64,000 nt of DNA from Dama dama (GCF_033118175.1 NC_083692.1:89322501-89386500); one strand, 5' to 3'. Numbered from the stretch's first letter, positions 21,873-36,357 are shown. Notes: generated from the sequence alone by a model not told the origin. Numbers and translations are program-made.

Positions 21873-24800
21873 CTTGAATGAGTGGCCGCTGATGGCAAAC
21901 AGGCTCCACCTGACTTTCACAGTCAGCAAGAACCAGGAGCCCAATACTTTCCTTCTTATCTGTTGGCCTCAACTAACAAGAAAACATCCAAACCCTCCTG
22001 CCAGCCCAGAGGAACAGGCTGGCCAGGACCCTCTGTCTGGAGCACCATCATTGCAGGGGGATGTGTGGTATGCCCACTCTGGGCCTCTATTTCCTGGGTT
22101 ATCAATATTTAACCACAGAGCAGGGAGCCAAGGCTGGCCTTTTACAGCCTCTGCTTTCTCACAGCGAGGGTCATGGCCTCATGTGATATGCTCACAGGAA
22201 GCTATAAAATAAGACCTTTGGAGGGCTGGGGGTGGGGAGGCAAGGCACATGAGGCTGTGTGGGTGACCCAGAGAGGAGGAAGCAGGTCGGGTTGAACAGC
22301 CCTGAGTAGCAAGGGCTTGGTGCGGAGGCAGGAGCAATGTGTTCCCCACCAGGCCAGACACATTCAATTCTGATCATCAGTGGGCTTTGCTACCCACCAG
22401 CTCCTTGCATCTCCAACAACCCTTGGAGCTGGCTTAGCAAGGAGTAGGGTTCCCATTTCCCAAATGACAAAAGAGGTTGAAAGAAGTCACATGGCAGGTG
22501 CAAGCTCCTCTATGAGTTAATGTTGGCCAACGGTCTGAATGAAAGAGAAAACGAGGTGCAATGGGGATCTAGGGCCTGAACGGAACTCCAGCTCCTCCTC
22601 ATTCCATCACTCATTCATTCAATAAATATTACTCAAACACCTACTGTGGACACAGGTAAGCCAGACAGGCAAGGTCTCTAGTCTCCTGAAGCTCATACTC
22701 TAGGGGACAGACAGTCCACAAAAAAAGTAAGTAAAACATAAATAATTTCAACTAGTGACAATTTCTGTGGATAATTTCAACAGCAAAATGATACAAAATG
22801 ATACAGATATGGGGGGGGCTATGATTACTGTATTACTTTATTAAAAACTGAATGATGAAGAATTAACTATGCAAAAACCTGGGGCAGCAGGTGCAAAGGT
22901 GCTAAAGAAATAATGAGGTTCATGAGTCTGAGAAACACACAACAAAAGGCAAGGCAGCTGAAGCATGGTGAAGATGGGAGGTGGCATGGAACAGTTGGAG
23001 GGCAGACAGAAGCAGATCATGCCCCAAAACAGGATAAGGAGTATGGATGTAGAGAGAAATCACTGGAGGTGACATCATTGGACTGACATTTATCCAGGAT
23101 CAGTTGGCCTGCTGGGTGGACAGTGGTTTGTCAGGGAGCAAGAGAGGAGATGGGAGCCTGTTGCATTCATCCAGGCAAGAGACAGTAGTGGTTTGGACCA
23201 GGTTAATGCAGTGGAGATCGTGAGAAGTGCTCAGATTCAGGATGTATTTTGGAGAAAAAGGCAGCTCATAGATTTCGAGAAAAGGACCTCAATTCTAACT
23301 TTCTTAAGCACAAAAGAAATTTAAAAGGAATTCATTAGCTCGTATAATTGGGAAGAGCAGAGTGGAGCCGACCTTAGGGATAGTTGAAATCAGGAGCCTG
23401 AAGATCCTTCACTCTTTCTCTCTTTAGGTCTCTCCCAGTTCTCTCTGGATATCAGGCTCTTTCCTACAGGCTGGCCACCTCCTGGCAGCTGGACCAGACT
23501 GTGGGAAATCCAGGCTCATACCCTCACAGCCGGAGGGGGAAGGAGTCTCTTTTCTCAACTCCAGTTTGACAATTCCTGGGACAGGACCCTAATTATCCAG
23601 GTCTGGGTCACAAACCCACATTTTGGATCAGTTATTGTGGTCAAGGGTGAAGTACTATGAATGCTGGCTCAAATCTCATGCCCATTGGGTAGCCAAGAGA
23701 GAAAGGCTGTGAGCTGGACAGGCATGCCAGTGTGGGTCCCTAAAGTGACTCTGGACCACAGTCGTCTGAATCTGCCCTGGCGGAGTGTCACTGGGATTGT
23801 GGTTCAAGAGGTGCCTGCCCCAGCCAAGGTTTTCCACTCTCCTGCCTGTGTCTCTCTTCTTCCTCCTCTCGTTCAGTTCTTTCTGCTATAACTTATCCAA
23901 TAACTATTATTCATGTCTGCTCTGCGCCAGGATTTTTGCTACTGGTGAACAATCACAGGCATTGTCCCCGGCCTCATCGAGACTGCAGTCCTGTGGTCAC
24001 ACCAGGGATCATGCACTTGACCGCTGTGTGATAAGTGCCATGAAGGAAACTTACACACAGAGATGTGAGCTCATTACCACGCCCTCCCTTCCGCATAGCA
24101 TCAAATGTCACCTCTGGACAAATTAATCTTACCTTGAACTCTCCTGACCTCTGCAGCCCCTAGTCTCCCTGCCTGGAAGATGGTGGTTATCCCAGGAAGA
24201 TGGCAGGTTATTCCTGGAAGACGGCAATTAGTGGTGGAAGGCAGTGGAAAGGGCTTTGAACTTTCCCCTGCTACCCTATCTGCCACCTCATAATCTGTCT
24301 AGTCTCAGCTTAAACATTATCTTGTCAGGGAAGCTTTCCATATCAATTAAGAATTGTGGTTGGCTCCGGGTAACAAAGACCCAATTTCAATGGTTTAAAT
24401 ACATAAGGGCTTATTTTTTCATATGGAATTTGAGAGGTAGCCAATTACTAATTTAACTGCTCAAAAGCTCAAGGAAATCATTGCTTAGATTTCTGAGATT
24501 TCCCTCATGGCTGATGCAGTCCTTGCTATGATGTTCAAGTTCCGAGGAGAAAAAGAAAAAGGTAAAAAAGACAATAAAAAATGTGGCTATCAAGTATCAT
24601 GGACAAATAACCCGACAGAGAGTAAATCCAGACAACGCAGAGAATTACAGACGATGATGGCATTCCCATAGGAGGCTAACCAGGGAACTTTATTGCCAGG
24701 GGAACCTCACGGGTCATGCCCAGAGGGATTTGATAACTGCCATGGACCAGTGATGGCTGCACAGACTGTAACAGAGCCTTCTAACTGTCTCTAGAATACA

Positions 24801-24989
24801 TTCTTACCTTCTTCCTTTTCATAAAAGAGCCCTCTGAATTTTAGAGTCATATGGCCCACCCAGCTAGAGACCACATTTCCTAGATCCCTTGCAGTTTGGG
24901 GTGCTCCTTTGATTTGGTATTGGATAAGAGATGAGAGACAGTAGTGTAGTACTTTTGAATTACTCTTTTTCTTTTTTTGCAACTTATAT

Positions 24990-25400
24990 AAACCTTCTAA
25001 TTGGTGTGTAACCTATACACAGAAAGGTAAACAAATATTAAGCTGCGGTTTAGTGGGTTTTCATGTGTGAACATGCCTACATGTGGGAACTTACATCCTC
25101 CAGATCAGAATATCGTCAGAAGCTAGAAGCCTTCTTGTGTCCATTTCTGGTTCCTGACCCCATCCCCTCGAAGGCAACCACTATCTTGACTTTTAATAGC
25201 ATATGTTAGCTTGACTGTTTTTATGTTTTCCATAAATGGAATTGATCAATATGTAATCTTTTGTGTCTGGCTTCTTTTACTTAACATTATATTGTGGTAT
25301 TCATCCATGTTGTGTGTAGTTGTGGTTCATTTATTCTTATTTTCAGAATATTCCATTGTATGACTATGTGGCTAACCTATGGATTTTGTTTTTATAAGAG
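24990..25400 (-). repeat. Old L1 3' region, antisense
   Basis: 'ccccatcccctcgaaggcaa' and 'tttgtgtctggcttctttta' belong to the antisense L1 tail family also seen at about 34560 and 54890. Confidence 0.65.
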
Positions 25401-25582
25401 AAATTTCAACCGATCCACTTCCTTTCTCTGTCTGGAACATGAATATGATGGTGGAAAGAACATCTAAAGGCAGGAGTCATTAAATTACAACCCATGGGCC
25501 AAGTCTAAGCTGCTTTTGTAGATACAGTTTCATTGGACCATGGCCATTCCCGTTTGCTTATGTAATGCCCATGGCTGCTTTT

Positions 25583-25800
25583 GGGCTTCCCAGGTGGCTC
25601 AGTGCTAAAGAATCCACCTGCAGTGCAGGAGACTTAGGTTCGATCTGTGGGTCGGGAAGGTCCCCTGGAGAAGGAAATGGCAACCCACTCCAGTATTCTT
25701 GCCTGGAAAATCCCATGGACAGAGGAGGAGCCTGATGGGCTACAGTCCATGTGGCTGCCAAAGAGTTGGACACGACGAAGTGACTAAACAACAACAGGGA
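25583..25800 (+). repeat. Bov-tA SINE
   Basis: Complete element from 'gggcttcccaggtggctcag' to 'gtgactaaacaacaacag'. Confidence 0.93.
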
Positions 25801-28324
25801 TGCTTTTGCATTACATTAGCAGAATTGGGCAGTTGTGACAAAGATTGCACAACCTGCAAAGCCTAAAATATTTACTATTCGGATCTTTACAGGAAATGTC
25901 TGTGGACCCAGACAGCAAGTTAGAAGGACCTGGGTCCTTGGATGACCTCATGGAAAAGGGCAGCCCACCTGCCCTGGATCCGTTGTCCACCTCTGGAGTG
26001 TTATGTGTGAGAGAGGCACGCTTTGGCATGATTTGAGGCACTGTGTTTGAGATCTCTTTGTTACAGAATCTTAGTCTATACTGTAACTGACACATATGTT
26101 GTTTATGCTCAGTAACTGCTTAATTAGTGAATGCAGTGGCATCAGAAGAACTTAGTATTAGTCCAGTTCATTTTTACTATGACCAGTCATACATCCTTGG
26201 ACCTTGGACTTCTTTTTCTTATCACACCATATAAACTTCAAAGAGGAGTAAAAAGGAAAGGTATTTTAGACATTATTACCATGACAAAACCCAGGCCCTT
26301 TAAACTGAGGAGGTTTTTTTACCTGGGGCTAACCAGTTAGCTTTTCTGCTTAATAAATAAACAGGTAAAACCCAATATGAAGAGGGGAACGCTTTGCCCA
26401 AGAACGAGGGTAGTGAAGGTAGGGCAAGGCCGACTGAGCTGTCCAGGGTCCTGATCCCTTAGTTCGGGGCACTTCAATATGCGCCCAGGATTAAAGTGCC
26501 AGGTAGGGTCCTCCCCTGATCTCCAGGGACTTAGGGGTAACCATCTTTCTGCTTCTCAACCTCCTTCCTCCCCACATAAAGATGTGATGCTTGCCAAGGC
26601 TGACAGCCATCAAAGGCTTCAAGGTGGTGGAGACTGCTCTATATTTTCAGATCAGACTGTTCTGTTCTTTGGGGTGAGCCATTCATTATCAGCTGAAGCC
26701 AAAAGAGATGGTCACGCCTTTGACTAGATGTTTGTTCTTTCTTTCATTTTCACAAACATCGCTTACACTCAGAAGCCAATTTAATCATTAAAACAATAAT
26801 TTTTCCACGTCCCCCAAAGCAGCACTTTCTCTTCTCAGTAAACTTCACAGAAAATGAAGTGAAATTCAGAGGGAAATGATAACACACAAGATAATGCAGC
26901 AGAGATACATGTACAAAGATGTTTACCACCACATAGTTTAAAGAGGTTTTTAAAAAATCTAAATGTCCAAGAACAAGGGAGAGGTTAAATTATGGTACAA
27001 TTGGAACCAATATTTCTTCTAAGGGCCAATTTTTATATTAAACTCAGAGGGGGGAAACACATAGTAGAATTAGTGAGGAGATTTTTTGAAAATACACAGC
27101 AATTAAATGTCCAAAACTATTGGTGCTTAATCACTGGCCCAGTGCCTCCATCTGCAATAGGGTGATTGAGAAAGAAGATCGGTATCCAAAGGGAAGCCAC
27201 CATTACACTGAAATGAAATAATCTCAGGGATTAAATGCTTTTTCAACAGACAGGTTTTGCTGGAAGTATGTCAGGAACATTTGCAAAGTATTGGAAGTTT
27301 GGGCAGAAACTGGTGTGAAACAATGGCACAAAGTTTATGCCTTCTCCAAGAAAGGACATTCTGTAGCCAGCACTTTTACCTTGGCTATAACACTGGAAAC
27401 TTTCTATGTCATTGACCCTTACTTCTATGTCATTGACCCCTTGCTCCTGGTTATAGTATAACCAAATATCTTCTTCAGTCTCTGACTAAATCAAAGTCCA
27501 AGAGTAGAATAAAGCCAAAGTCTATCAGCTTTTCATTTTAATCATATGAGGTACTTGAAGTTTAATCATTCCTCTGCACAGAACACTGAATAGTTTCATC
27601 TTGAAGAAAGGTGCTCAATAATCTGTTTGAGAAATGTCCAACAACTTGGTTAATAAGCATCATGTGTTACTTTGTCTGAATTTTGTGGTTCTCACCTTCA
27701 CAAGCAGGTGAGCATTCTTTCAGGAAACTAAGTAGAATACAGTTGAGAACTCTTGAGACTGCTTAGTTAGAACTATAGTTAAAGTTTTATCACCATCTTG
27801 CTGTCAGGGGAAAGGCCTCTGGTAGTCTCAGTTTAGGGGGGTACTTTTGGTGAGTAATTAGATAATCATGTGAGACTAGATTTAAAACCAAAACCATGTT
27901 CAATTAGAAAGTCACTAAGACTCTTGACTGATGTCAATTGTGTGGGTAAGTGACTAGGGTTTCCAGAATAAGTCTTAATCCTCTTAAGTTTATCAGAAAA
28001 GTTTCCAATTTTTTTTTATCAGAAATTTTAATTTATTTCCAGAAGGAAGTTATGAATTAAATCATTCAAAAAAATTCTATCCTGGACCATATTTGGGACA
28101 ATTTTTCTTTTGCACAACTCCTCCTTTGGGTTCAGATAAGTTTTAAAGATATGCCTTGGTTAAAAAAAAAAGACTCTATGTCCATTAAGTTTCTTACCTA
28201 GTTGATCACTTTTTACTTTTTTGAGAAAATGGAGGCAAGTAGCCATATAAAAATATAATCATTGATGGAAATATTTGTATCCACATTAATATTATTTCTT
28301 TAAACCAGCTTCCTATATTTGGAA

Positions 28325-29075
28325 GGAGTTTCTTTTTATTTTTAATTTTTTTTGAAATGTAGTTGATTTACAATGATTTACAATGTTGTGTTAATTTCTG
28401 CTGTATAGCAAAGTAATTATATATATATATATATATTCTTTTTCATATTCTTTTCCATTATAGTTTATCACAGAGTACTGAATATAGTTCCTTGTGCTTA
28501 TGCAGTAGGACCTCATTGCTTATCCATCATGTAGCACTAGTATGCAGCTGATAACCCTAAACTCCCACTTGATCCCTCCCCCAGTCCTCTCCCCCTTGGG
28601 AATCCAAGTGTCCTCTATGTCTGTGAGGCTGTTTCTGTTTCATAGATCAGTTCATCTGGGTCATATATTAGATTCCACATATAAGTGATATTATATGATA
28701 TTTGTCTCTCTCTCTCTGACTTACTTCACTTAGTGTGAAAATCTCTAGGTCCATTCATATTGTCGCAAATGGATGCAACATCCATTTACTTCTTTTTCAT
28801 GGCTGAATAGTTTTCCATTGTATATTTGTGCCACATCTTCCTTATCCATTCCTCTGTTTGTTGGCAGCCACTTAAATTGTTTACACATTTTGGCTATTGT
28901 TAATAGTGCGGCTATGAACATAGGGGTGCATGTATCTTTTTGAACTGTAGTTTTGTCGGGTATATATATATGCCCAGGAGTGGGATTGCTGGATCATATG
29001 GCAACTCTATTTTTAAATTTTTGAAGAATTTCCACTGTTTCCATAATGGCTGCACCAACAGTATAGGAGAGTTGA
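28325..29075 (-). repeat. L1 3' end, antisense
   Basis: A long antisense L1 tail: 'gtagttgatttacaatgatt' at one end, then 'ttcctctgtttgttggcagc' and 'gattgctggatcatatggca'. It contains a short (AT)n run at about 28419-28436. Confidence 0.88.
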
Positions 29076-30039
29076 GAGGAATTTCTAAGCAGATATGGTA
29101 TGGTGTTTCATTCAGTCTGGTGGTAGCTATCTAATGCAGTTTATGAACCTGAATTATGTAAGTATTATTCTACCTGTCATGTTTTAAATCAGGAGTGCAG
29201 CAAGAGGCATCTATAAATGGGCAAGCCTCCTTGCTGAGTGGGAAACAAACTCAGAGCCAGAATATTAGAAGCAGAAAGAAAAACTTTTGCCTGTAAATGG
29301 TTACAAAGCTGTAGGGTTGAGTTTCCATTTCTTCCACCAGAAGTGCCTGATACTGACCTCCTCAGTGTGTTTGCTCTGAGAACAGAAACCAAACACCCTC
29401 TAATTCCCCTCACCAGGTTTGGTCATCAGTTTCCACATCTCTTTTGCAGCTCAAGTTCGTCAATGTTTCTGGCCTGCCTAGTAGTGGCAGCCTTTATGAC
29501 ATGTAAGCTTGTGACTCCATAAGTCATTTCCCTGAAAGGTTTTGTAGCATCATTTCCATATATAAAATGCAGTGCTTGTTTATTATCCATGGGAAGGTTT
29601 AAACCTCATAAAAAGAAATTCATCCCTAAATATGACCCTCCTGACTGGATTTATATATGTGGATCTTCCAATCATACTTTGGCGAACCAATTCTAATTGA
29701 ACTTACGACTGGAAAGCAAGGGCCTTCCAGACCTCTCTTCTGGACGGTGCTGCAGAGAAGGACAGTTTGTACATCCTAGTCTCTGATGCAGTGTGATGAG
29801 GGGGCACGTATTCTGAGGCAGCTAGTCCTTGGCTTCTGAAAACTGGATGATCTGAAGTATACTATATTATTTCTTTCATGAATTTTGATGGGTCAAAATA
29901 GGAATAGGATTTACCTGGGAAGTAATTAAAATGCTCTAAAACTGGCTGAAATAAAACACAAACTTATGGGAAGGATTCACAAAGCTAATAATCAGGGAGA
30001 GTCAGGGTAATAGTTCCTTTAACAACGTGTGCTAAGGGA

Positions 30040-30145
30040 GACCATTCCTGGACTTCCTGGTTAGTCCAGTGGTTAAGACTGTGCTCCTAATGGAGGGACC
30101 ACAGATTTGAGCCCCGTTCAGAGAATTAAGATCCTACGTGGTGCA
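30040..30145 (+). repeat. tRNA-derived SINE
   Basis: 'tggttagtccagtggttaag' and 'actgtgctcctaatggaggg' are the left part of the ruminant tRNA-type SINE. Confidence 0.75.
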
Positions 30146-30519
30146 GTCTGAAAAGCAAGAGTATACCTTTTAGTTTGAACAGTTAAAGCCTGCTAAACTG
30201 AAGGTTAGAGATGCAACACAAATGCCCTTAATCAGTCATATGTATAGCAGAGTACAGAACAGAAAAACAAACAAACAAATAAAAACATTCCAAGATAATG
30301 CCATCCACATTCCATCACTGGTTTCATTCAGTCCTACATGATGAATTCTCTGTAGGCAAATATGGGATCAGCTGTCCAAACTTATAGACTTATCTGCTTC
30401 TAGATAAAGGAGTTTCAGAAGTTTTGGGATTTAAGTGCTCTGGTACATCCTGCCAGGCAAAGTCAATTCACACCAAAAGGCCAGAGCTCATGAGTTAATT
30501 CTCTGTAGTATTAATAGTT

Positions 30520-31150
30520 AAAACTGTTGGCACACCATTGTACACTGCTGGTGGACATATAAAACAGTGCAGCCACTTTAGAAAACAGCTGACAGTTCTT
30601 CTAAAAGAAGAATGTGAAACTATCATACGACCCAGCAATTCCACTCCTAGGTCTGTACCCAAGAAAATTGAAAATACACGTTCACACCAAAATTTGCACA
30701 TGAATGTTCACAGCAGTACTATTCATAATAATTAAAAAGCAGAAACAACCCAAATGTCCCTCAACTGATGAATGAGTGAGCAATGGAATATTAACCAGCT
30801 ATCAAAAGCAATGAAGTACTGATATTTACAACAGATGAGCCTTTAAAAGTATAGAGTGAAAGAAGCCAGTCACAAAAGACTACATCTGATATGATTCCAT
30901 TTACATGAAATGTCCAGAACAGGCAAATAGATGGAGACAGAAAATCAATTAGTGGTTGCCTAGGGGCAATGGAGGGGTTGAGTAGGGGTAATGGAATAGG
31001 ATTTATACGGGAAGTAACTAAAATGTTCTAAAATTGACTGAAGTAGTTGGTGCACAACTCTGTAAATATACTAAAAGCCACCAATTTGTACATTTTAAAT
31101 GAGTGAATTGAATAATATGTGAATTATATCTCAATAAAACTGTTAAAAAT
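30520..31150 (+). repeat. L1 3' end
   Basis: 'tgggatttaagtgc' precedes it. The body has 'atacgacccagcaattccac' and 'tcctaggtctgtacccaaga', and it ends 'tctcaataaaactgtta'. Confidence 0.85.
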
Positions 31151-31174
31151 AATGAGCATCTGATACAGTCCTTC

Positions 31175-31390
31175 GGCTTCCCTTTGTGGCTCAGTGGTAA
31201 AGAATCTGCCTGTCAATGCAGGAGACACAGGTTCGAACCCTGGGTTGGGAAGATCCTCTGAGGAGGAAATGGCACCCCACTGCAGTATTCTTGCCTGGAG
31301 AATCCCATGAACAGAGGAGCCTAGTGGGCTACAGTCCATGGGTCGCAAAGAGTCAGACATGACTTAGCAACGGAGCACACACGCATGATA
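31175..31390 (+). repeat. Bov-tA SINE
   Basis: From 'cggcttccctttgtggctca' to 'cagacatgacttagcaacgg'. Confidence 0.93.
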
Positions 31391-32434
31391 CAGTCCTTAC
31401 GACCAAGGTTATAAGATTTTCCTTTGACATTTCTTGCAGAAGATCTCTGACTTATGTACAAGGGCATTTATAGAAATGTGAAGAGAGAGAAAAACCCACA
31501 TGTTGATGACAAGCCTACGTATTAATAGCTCTGCTTTCATTTATTATTATAGTGTCAACTAAATACATCAGAACGAAAGAGAATGGAATTCCCTACTGGA
31601 GAGTAGGATGGAACCAAGGGGCTTTTCAATAACTCTTATATAAAGACTTAATTGATCATCAGTCCCAGAGGGAAAGATGTATTACAGACAGTGAAAGTTT
31701 TGACAAATCTCCAGGATATGACCTCTGTCTGTAAAGTGTAAAGGATATCACAATCACCTCCAACTGACAAAGTTATTATCATTCTAAAAGAAACTGTCTT
31801 AGAAGTAAATTTATTGACAACCTTTATTCATGAACAGAAATATGCTACTATCCAACACAGGCTCTATAATAATATAGCCACAGTGATACTTTACCTGTAG
31901 AAACTAATAGGATAGTAGCTTGTGTTTCTTGCATTTCTCTTTTTAATTAAGCGGCTTTCTCCATATTCTGAATCCAATAAATAAAGAAGCATGCTATTGA
32001 GGTAACTGAAACTATGGGGTGTTACTCCATATGTAACTTATTTCTAGCATCTCTCTTCTCTGTGTGTGATATCTGAGGGTAAAAGGTGAAAGAGGCTTTG
32101 GTGCTGTCTAGTAGCTGTCTAGGAAATAAAAAAGATGGTTTGGGTGTAAAATCAGGCTAGCTATTTTATTACTTCAGATGTGGGGCCCAATTTCAGGGAA
32201 AAGCAATGTCAAAAAGAACCCAGGTGTCCAAGAACAAGAAATGGCCATTGCTTTAGCTATTTTACTAACCAGAGTTTTGCAATGCTTTGAACACTACAGC
32301 AGAAGGCAACACAACAAACAGGAATTCCAGCTGCTCAAGAAGCAAGGAATCCTTTACAGTTCTGTTTGTTTGCTTATAGTCATTCATAGATTTTATATTT
32401 CCAAAAGTTTTGTGAAAGTTAATAGGCTCTTTTA

Positions 32435-32640
32435 GGATTTCCCCAGTGGTGCAGTGGATGGGAATCCTCCTGCCAATGCAGGGGGCACAGGTTTGATCCT
32501 TGGTCCAGGAAGATTCCACATGCCACAGAATAACTAAGCCTGATGCCTAGAGTCCATGCTGTGTAACAAGAGAAGCTACCACAATCAGAGGCCTGCTCAG
32601 GGCAGCTGAACTGTAGCCCCTGCTTGCTGCAGCTAGAAAA
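32435..32640 (+). repeat. tRNA-derived SINE
   Basis: 'gatttccccagtggtgcagt' followed by 'gatccttggtccaggaagat' and 'gtgtaacaagagaagctacc'. It abuts the BovB fragment. Confidence 0.8.
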
Positions 32641-33895
32641 AGGGCAGAAACAAAGGAACAAATTCTCCAAGCCAGGCTTCAACAGAACGTGAACCATGAA
32701 CTTCCAGGTGTTCAAGCTGGATTTAGAAAAGGCAGAAGAACCAGAGATCAAATTGCCAACATCCGCTGGATCATTGAAAAAGCAAGAGACTTCCAGAAAA
32801 ACACCTACTTCTGCTTTATTGACTATGCCACAGCCTTTGACTGAGTGGATCACAACAGACTATGGAAAATTCTTAAAGAGATGGGAATGCCAGACCACCT
32901 TACCTGCCTCCTGAGAGATCTGTATGCAGGTCAAGAAGCAACAGTTAGAACTGGACATGGGACAACAGACTGGTTCCAAATCGGGAAAGGAGTATGTCAA
33001 GACTGTATATTGTCACCCTGCTTATTTAACTTATATGCAGAGTACATCATGTGAAATGCTGGGCTGGATGAAGCCAAGCTGGAATCAAGATTGCTAGGAG
33101 AGATATCAATAACTTCAGATGTGCAGATGATACCACCCTTACGGCAGAAAGTGAAGAAGAACTAAAGAGCCTCCTGATGAAAGTGAAAGAGGAGAGTGAA
33201 AAAGCTGGCTTAAAACTCAATATTCAAAAAACAAAGATCAGGGCATCTGGTCCCATCACTTCATGGCAAATAGATGGGGAAACAATGGAAACAGTGACAG
33301 ACTATTTTTGGGGGCTCCAAAATCACTGCAGATGGTGACTGCAGCCATGAAATTAAAAGATGCTTGCTCCTTGGAAGAAAAGCTATGACCAACCTAGACA
33401 GCATATTAAAAGCAGAGACATTACTTTGCCAACAAAGGTATGTCTAGTCAAAGCCATGGTTTTCCCAGTAGTCAGGTATGGATGTGAGAGTTGGACTATA
33501 AAGAAAGCTGAGTCCCCCAAAATTGATGCTTTTGAACTGTGGTGTTGGAGAAGACTCTTGAGAGTCCCTTGGACTACAAGGAGATCTAACCAGTCAATCC
33601 TTAAGAAAGTAAGTCCTGAATACACATTGGAAGGACTGATGCTGAAGCTGAAACTCCAATACTTTGGCCGTCTGATGCAAAGAACTGACTCTTTGGAGAA
33701 GACCCTGATGCTGGGAAAGATTGAAGGCAGGAGGAGAAGGGGACGACAGAGGATGAGATGGTTGGATGGCATCACCGACTCAATGGATGTGAGTTTGAGC
33801 AAGCTTCGGGAGTTGGTGACAGTCAGGGAAGCCTGGCGTGCTGCAGTCCACGGGGTTTCAAAGAGTCGGACATGACTGAGTGACTGAACTGAGCA
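32641..33895 (+). mobile_element. BovB (RTE-type) LINE 3' portion
   Basis: Sense-strand BovB from the RT domain to the 3' end. Recognisable pieces are the 'FCFIDYA'-type region with an in-frame TGA, 'LFNLYAEYIM', a catalytic block at about 33115-33135 reading CADD where YADD is expected, and a 171-codon 3' frame (33360-33875). Multiple stops and frameshifts make it inactive. Confidence 0.93.
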
Positions 33896-34099
33896 ACAAA
33901 GACCCAGGGAAGCCATAAACAATTTTTTTAAATAGACTCTTTAAATAGTATACATTTGGGAAGTTACAGCAAAAACCTTCTAAAACCTACGCCAAAGAAA
34001 AATACAAATCAATTTCACTACTTCACGTCAAGGACAGACCATATACTCATGATCAGGTATGTGATCAAGCGAGATTTTTTAGTACTTTATTATACGTGT

Positions 34100-34318
34100 G
34101 TGTGCACGCGCACTCGCTCAGTCTCATCCAACTCTTTGCGACCCTATGGGCTGCAGCCCACCAGGCTCCTATCTCCACGGGATTTCCCAGGCAAGAATAT
34201 TGTAGTGTGTTGCTACTTCCTCCTCCAGGGGGCCTTTCTGGCCCAGGGATCCAACCCACATCTCCCGCATCTGCTGCATTGCAGGCAGATTCTTTACAGC
34301 TGAGCCATCAAGGAAGCC
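34100..34318 (-). repeat. Bov-tA SINE, antisense
   Basis: From 'gtgcacgcgcactcgctcag' to 'gctgagccatcaaggaagcc'. Confidence 0.92.
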
Positions 34319-34559
34319 TATTTATTATACATAAGCTTACCAATATAAGCTTTTAATACAGTTCTATACATATATATTTTGAATGTGCAGCCTAAATGAT
34401 AGGTACAATGTTATTTAAAGTTTAAAACTTTGGCTTTAAAAATAAAATTAGCCTAATGAACATACTTTAGGACATTTTTTTTACTGCATTGATTTTATTC
34501 TTATAATTTTAATCTAATGAAAAAGTACATTCCATACAGACCAGAGTATGTAAAAAACA

Positions 34560-34900
34560 TGTTTCAATAATTTTATTGAAATATAATTGATGCACCACAT
34601 GATTCATTCATTTAAAATGTGTGCAAGTCAATGACTTTTAGTAAGTTCATAGAACTGTGTCACCATCAACGCAACCAATTTCAGAGGGTTTTTTATCATC
34701 CCCCAAAGAAACTCTGTGCCCTTTAGTGGCACTTCTCAACTGTCCCAACATCCACCTCTGCCCTACTTTCTGTCTCTACACACCTGCCTATTTTGGACAT
34801 TTGTGTACATGGAATTGTACACTTCTTTGGTCTTTTGTGATTTTTTGTGACTGGTTGTAAAAGGGATTGTGTAACCTTCAAGAACTTGGATGTTGTCTAT
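34560..34900 (-). repeat. Old L1 fragment, antisense
   Basis: 'tattgaaatataattgatgc' and 'ccctactttctgtctctaca' resemble the antisense L1 tail family at 24990 and 54890. Confidence 0.6.
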
Positions 34901-35604
34901 TCTTTTTAATTTCTTTAGTTTTTTTCAGATAACCAAAATAATTTATTAATTACTTTAATATGTCTAAGCTCTTAAAGTTAACTAGTGATCTGGGAATTAC
35001 TATTTAAACTGACATTAACTAATGAATTAATCACTGTTGATATTAAATACACACCCTAACTTTTACTGAGGTATTGCAAGCAGAGCAATTCTGTAGTTCC
35101 ACATGGTTTGCAGAGTTGCCTAAATTTTACACATCACTAGTCATTATAATTGCATTTAGTTGAGATGCCATGTTTATGTCTACATAGTTTTATGTTTTTG
35201 GTGTAAAGAATAATTAGTTATGTAATCTATAAGATAAGCATGAGGAACTTAGAAAATTCCAATTAATTAGGCTTATCAGAATATAAATCCAAGCCTCCCA
35301 TGAATTAAAATGTTATATTGGCATTTTACCCACATTGTGATCAAATCTGAGTCTTTAAAAAAGTTGAATCATACCACACACAGAGCCCAAAAATCATAAA
35401 ACTAGAACTTGATGAATTTTCACAAAACAATCACACCTGTGTCCTCAGTCCCCAAATAAAGAAATGGAGCCTGACCAAACACCTGGAAGCCGCTCTGTGC
35501 TCCTTCCCCAGTCACCACCACCAAACCCCCTCCAAGGGTAACAAGGATCTTGAGTCTTTTTATTTTAATGAGCATGCACTTGGCCAACTTTAGTCTCCAA
35601 GCTT

Positions 35605-35822
35605 AGTCTTTTAAAAAAATATTTATTTTTGGCTGCACTGGGTCTTCTTTGATGCTTGTGGGCTTTCTCTCACTGGGGTGAGCAGGGGCTACTCGTCGCG
35701 GTGGTTTCTCTTATTGCTCTAGGCACAAGGGTGCAGTTGCCACTTGGCATGCGGGAATCTTATTTCCTGGACCAGGGATTGAACCGGTGTCCCCTGCACG
35801 GTGTCAGCCACCGCCTGAGAAG
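35605..35822 (-). repeat. tRNA-derived SINE, antisense
   Basis: 'tttttggctgcactgggtct' to 'accagggattgaaccggtgt', a longer version of the family at 3268. A BovA scrap follows at about 35849-35898. Confidence 0.8.
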
Positions 35823-36357
35823 TTCACAACTATCTTGATTCTAACACCCTGGGGTCGCAAAGAGCTGGACACGACTGAACAACTGAACTGAACTGAAATG
35901 GCTTTACTATCTGGTCAGTTTCCTTCTGGCTCGGCAAGGGTAGTTTATGAAAAGACATTATAGTCTCCCTTTGTTAACACTACACAGTTGTTTTGCTTGG
36001 GGGAAGGGACAGAGAAACAAACCAAAGATTTTATGATTTGATCTCTTTAAGCCTGTTTCAGTATTTCTCTTGGTCTCCTCGGTTGACTGTGGGCAGCACA
36101 GAGAAACTTTCCTAGCCCTCTCTCTTATCCCTAAGCTACGGCTCATTCCTGCAGTACCTCATCTGGCTTCCCTCCCTGGAACTGCGGCATTCTTCAGCTG
36201 TCATGGGACCTCTCCAGTCTCCCTCCTCCAGGGCACTCAGTCCTGTGGGCCCACGATGCTTCTTAAGCTCTCTCCAGAGGTGGAAAGGCACACAGATGTT
36301 GCATAGAATAGCCTCCTCAATATCTGTGCATTATCTGTAAGAGCTGAGGGCTCTTAC

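Noticed and set aside
22168..22179. Second nuclear-receptor-like inverted repeat (GGGTCA/TGGCCT)
   Set aside because: Spacer is zero and one half-site is imperfect, so it is much weaker than the IR-1 at 21860.
29238..29522. 94-codon frame in a single-copy intergenic stretch
   Set aside because: No domain, no promoter or splice context; length is compatible with chance.
31175..31390. tRNA-like sequences in the many SINEs
   Set aside because: They contain tRNA-derived promoter boxes but are decayed SINE heads, not functional tRNA genes.
33360..33922. 171- and 179-codon frames on opposite strands
   Set aside because: The plus frame is the BovB reverse-transcriptase C-terminal part; the minus frame is its shadow. 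Neither is a host gene.
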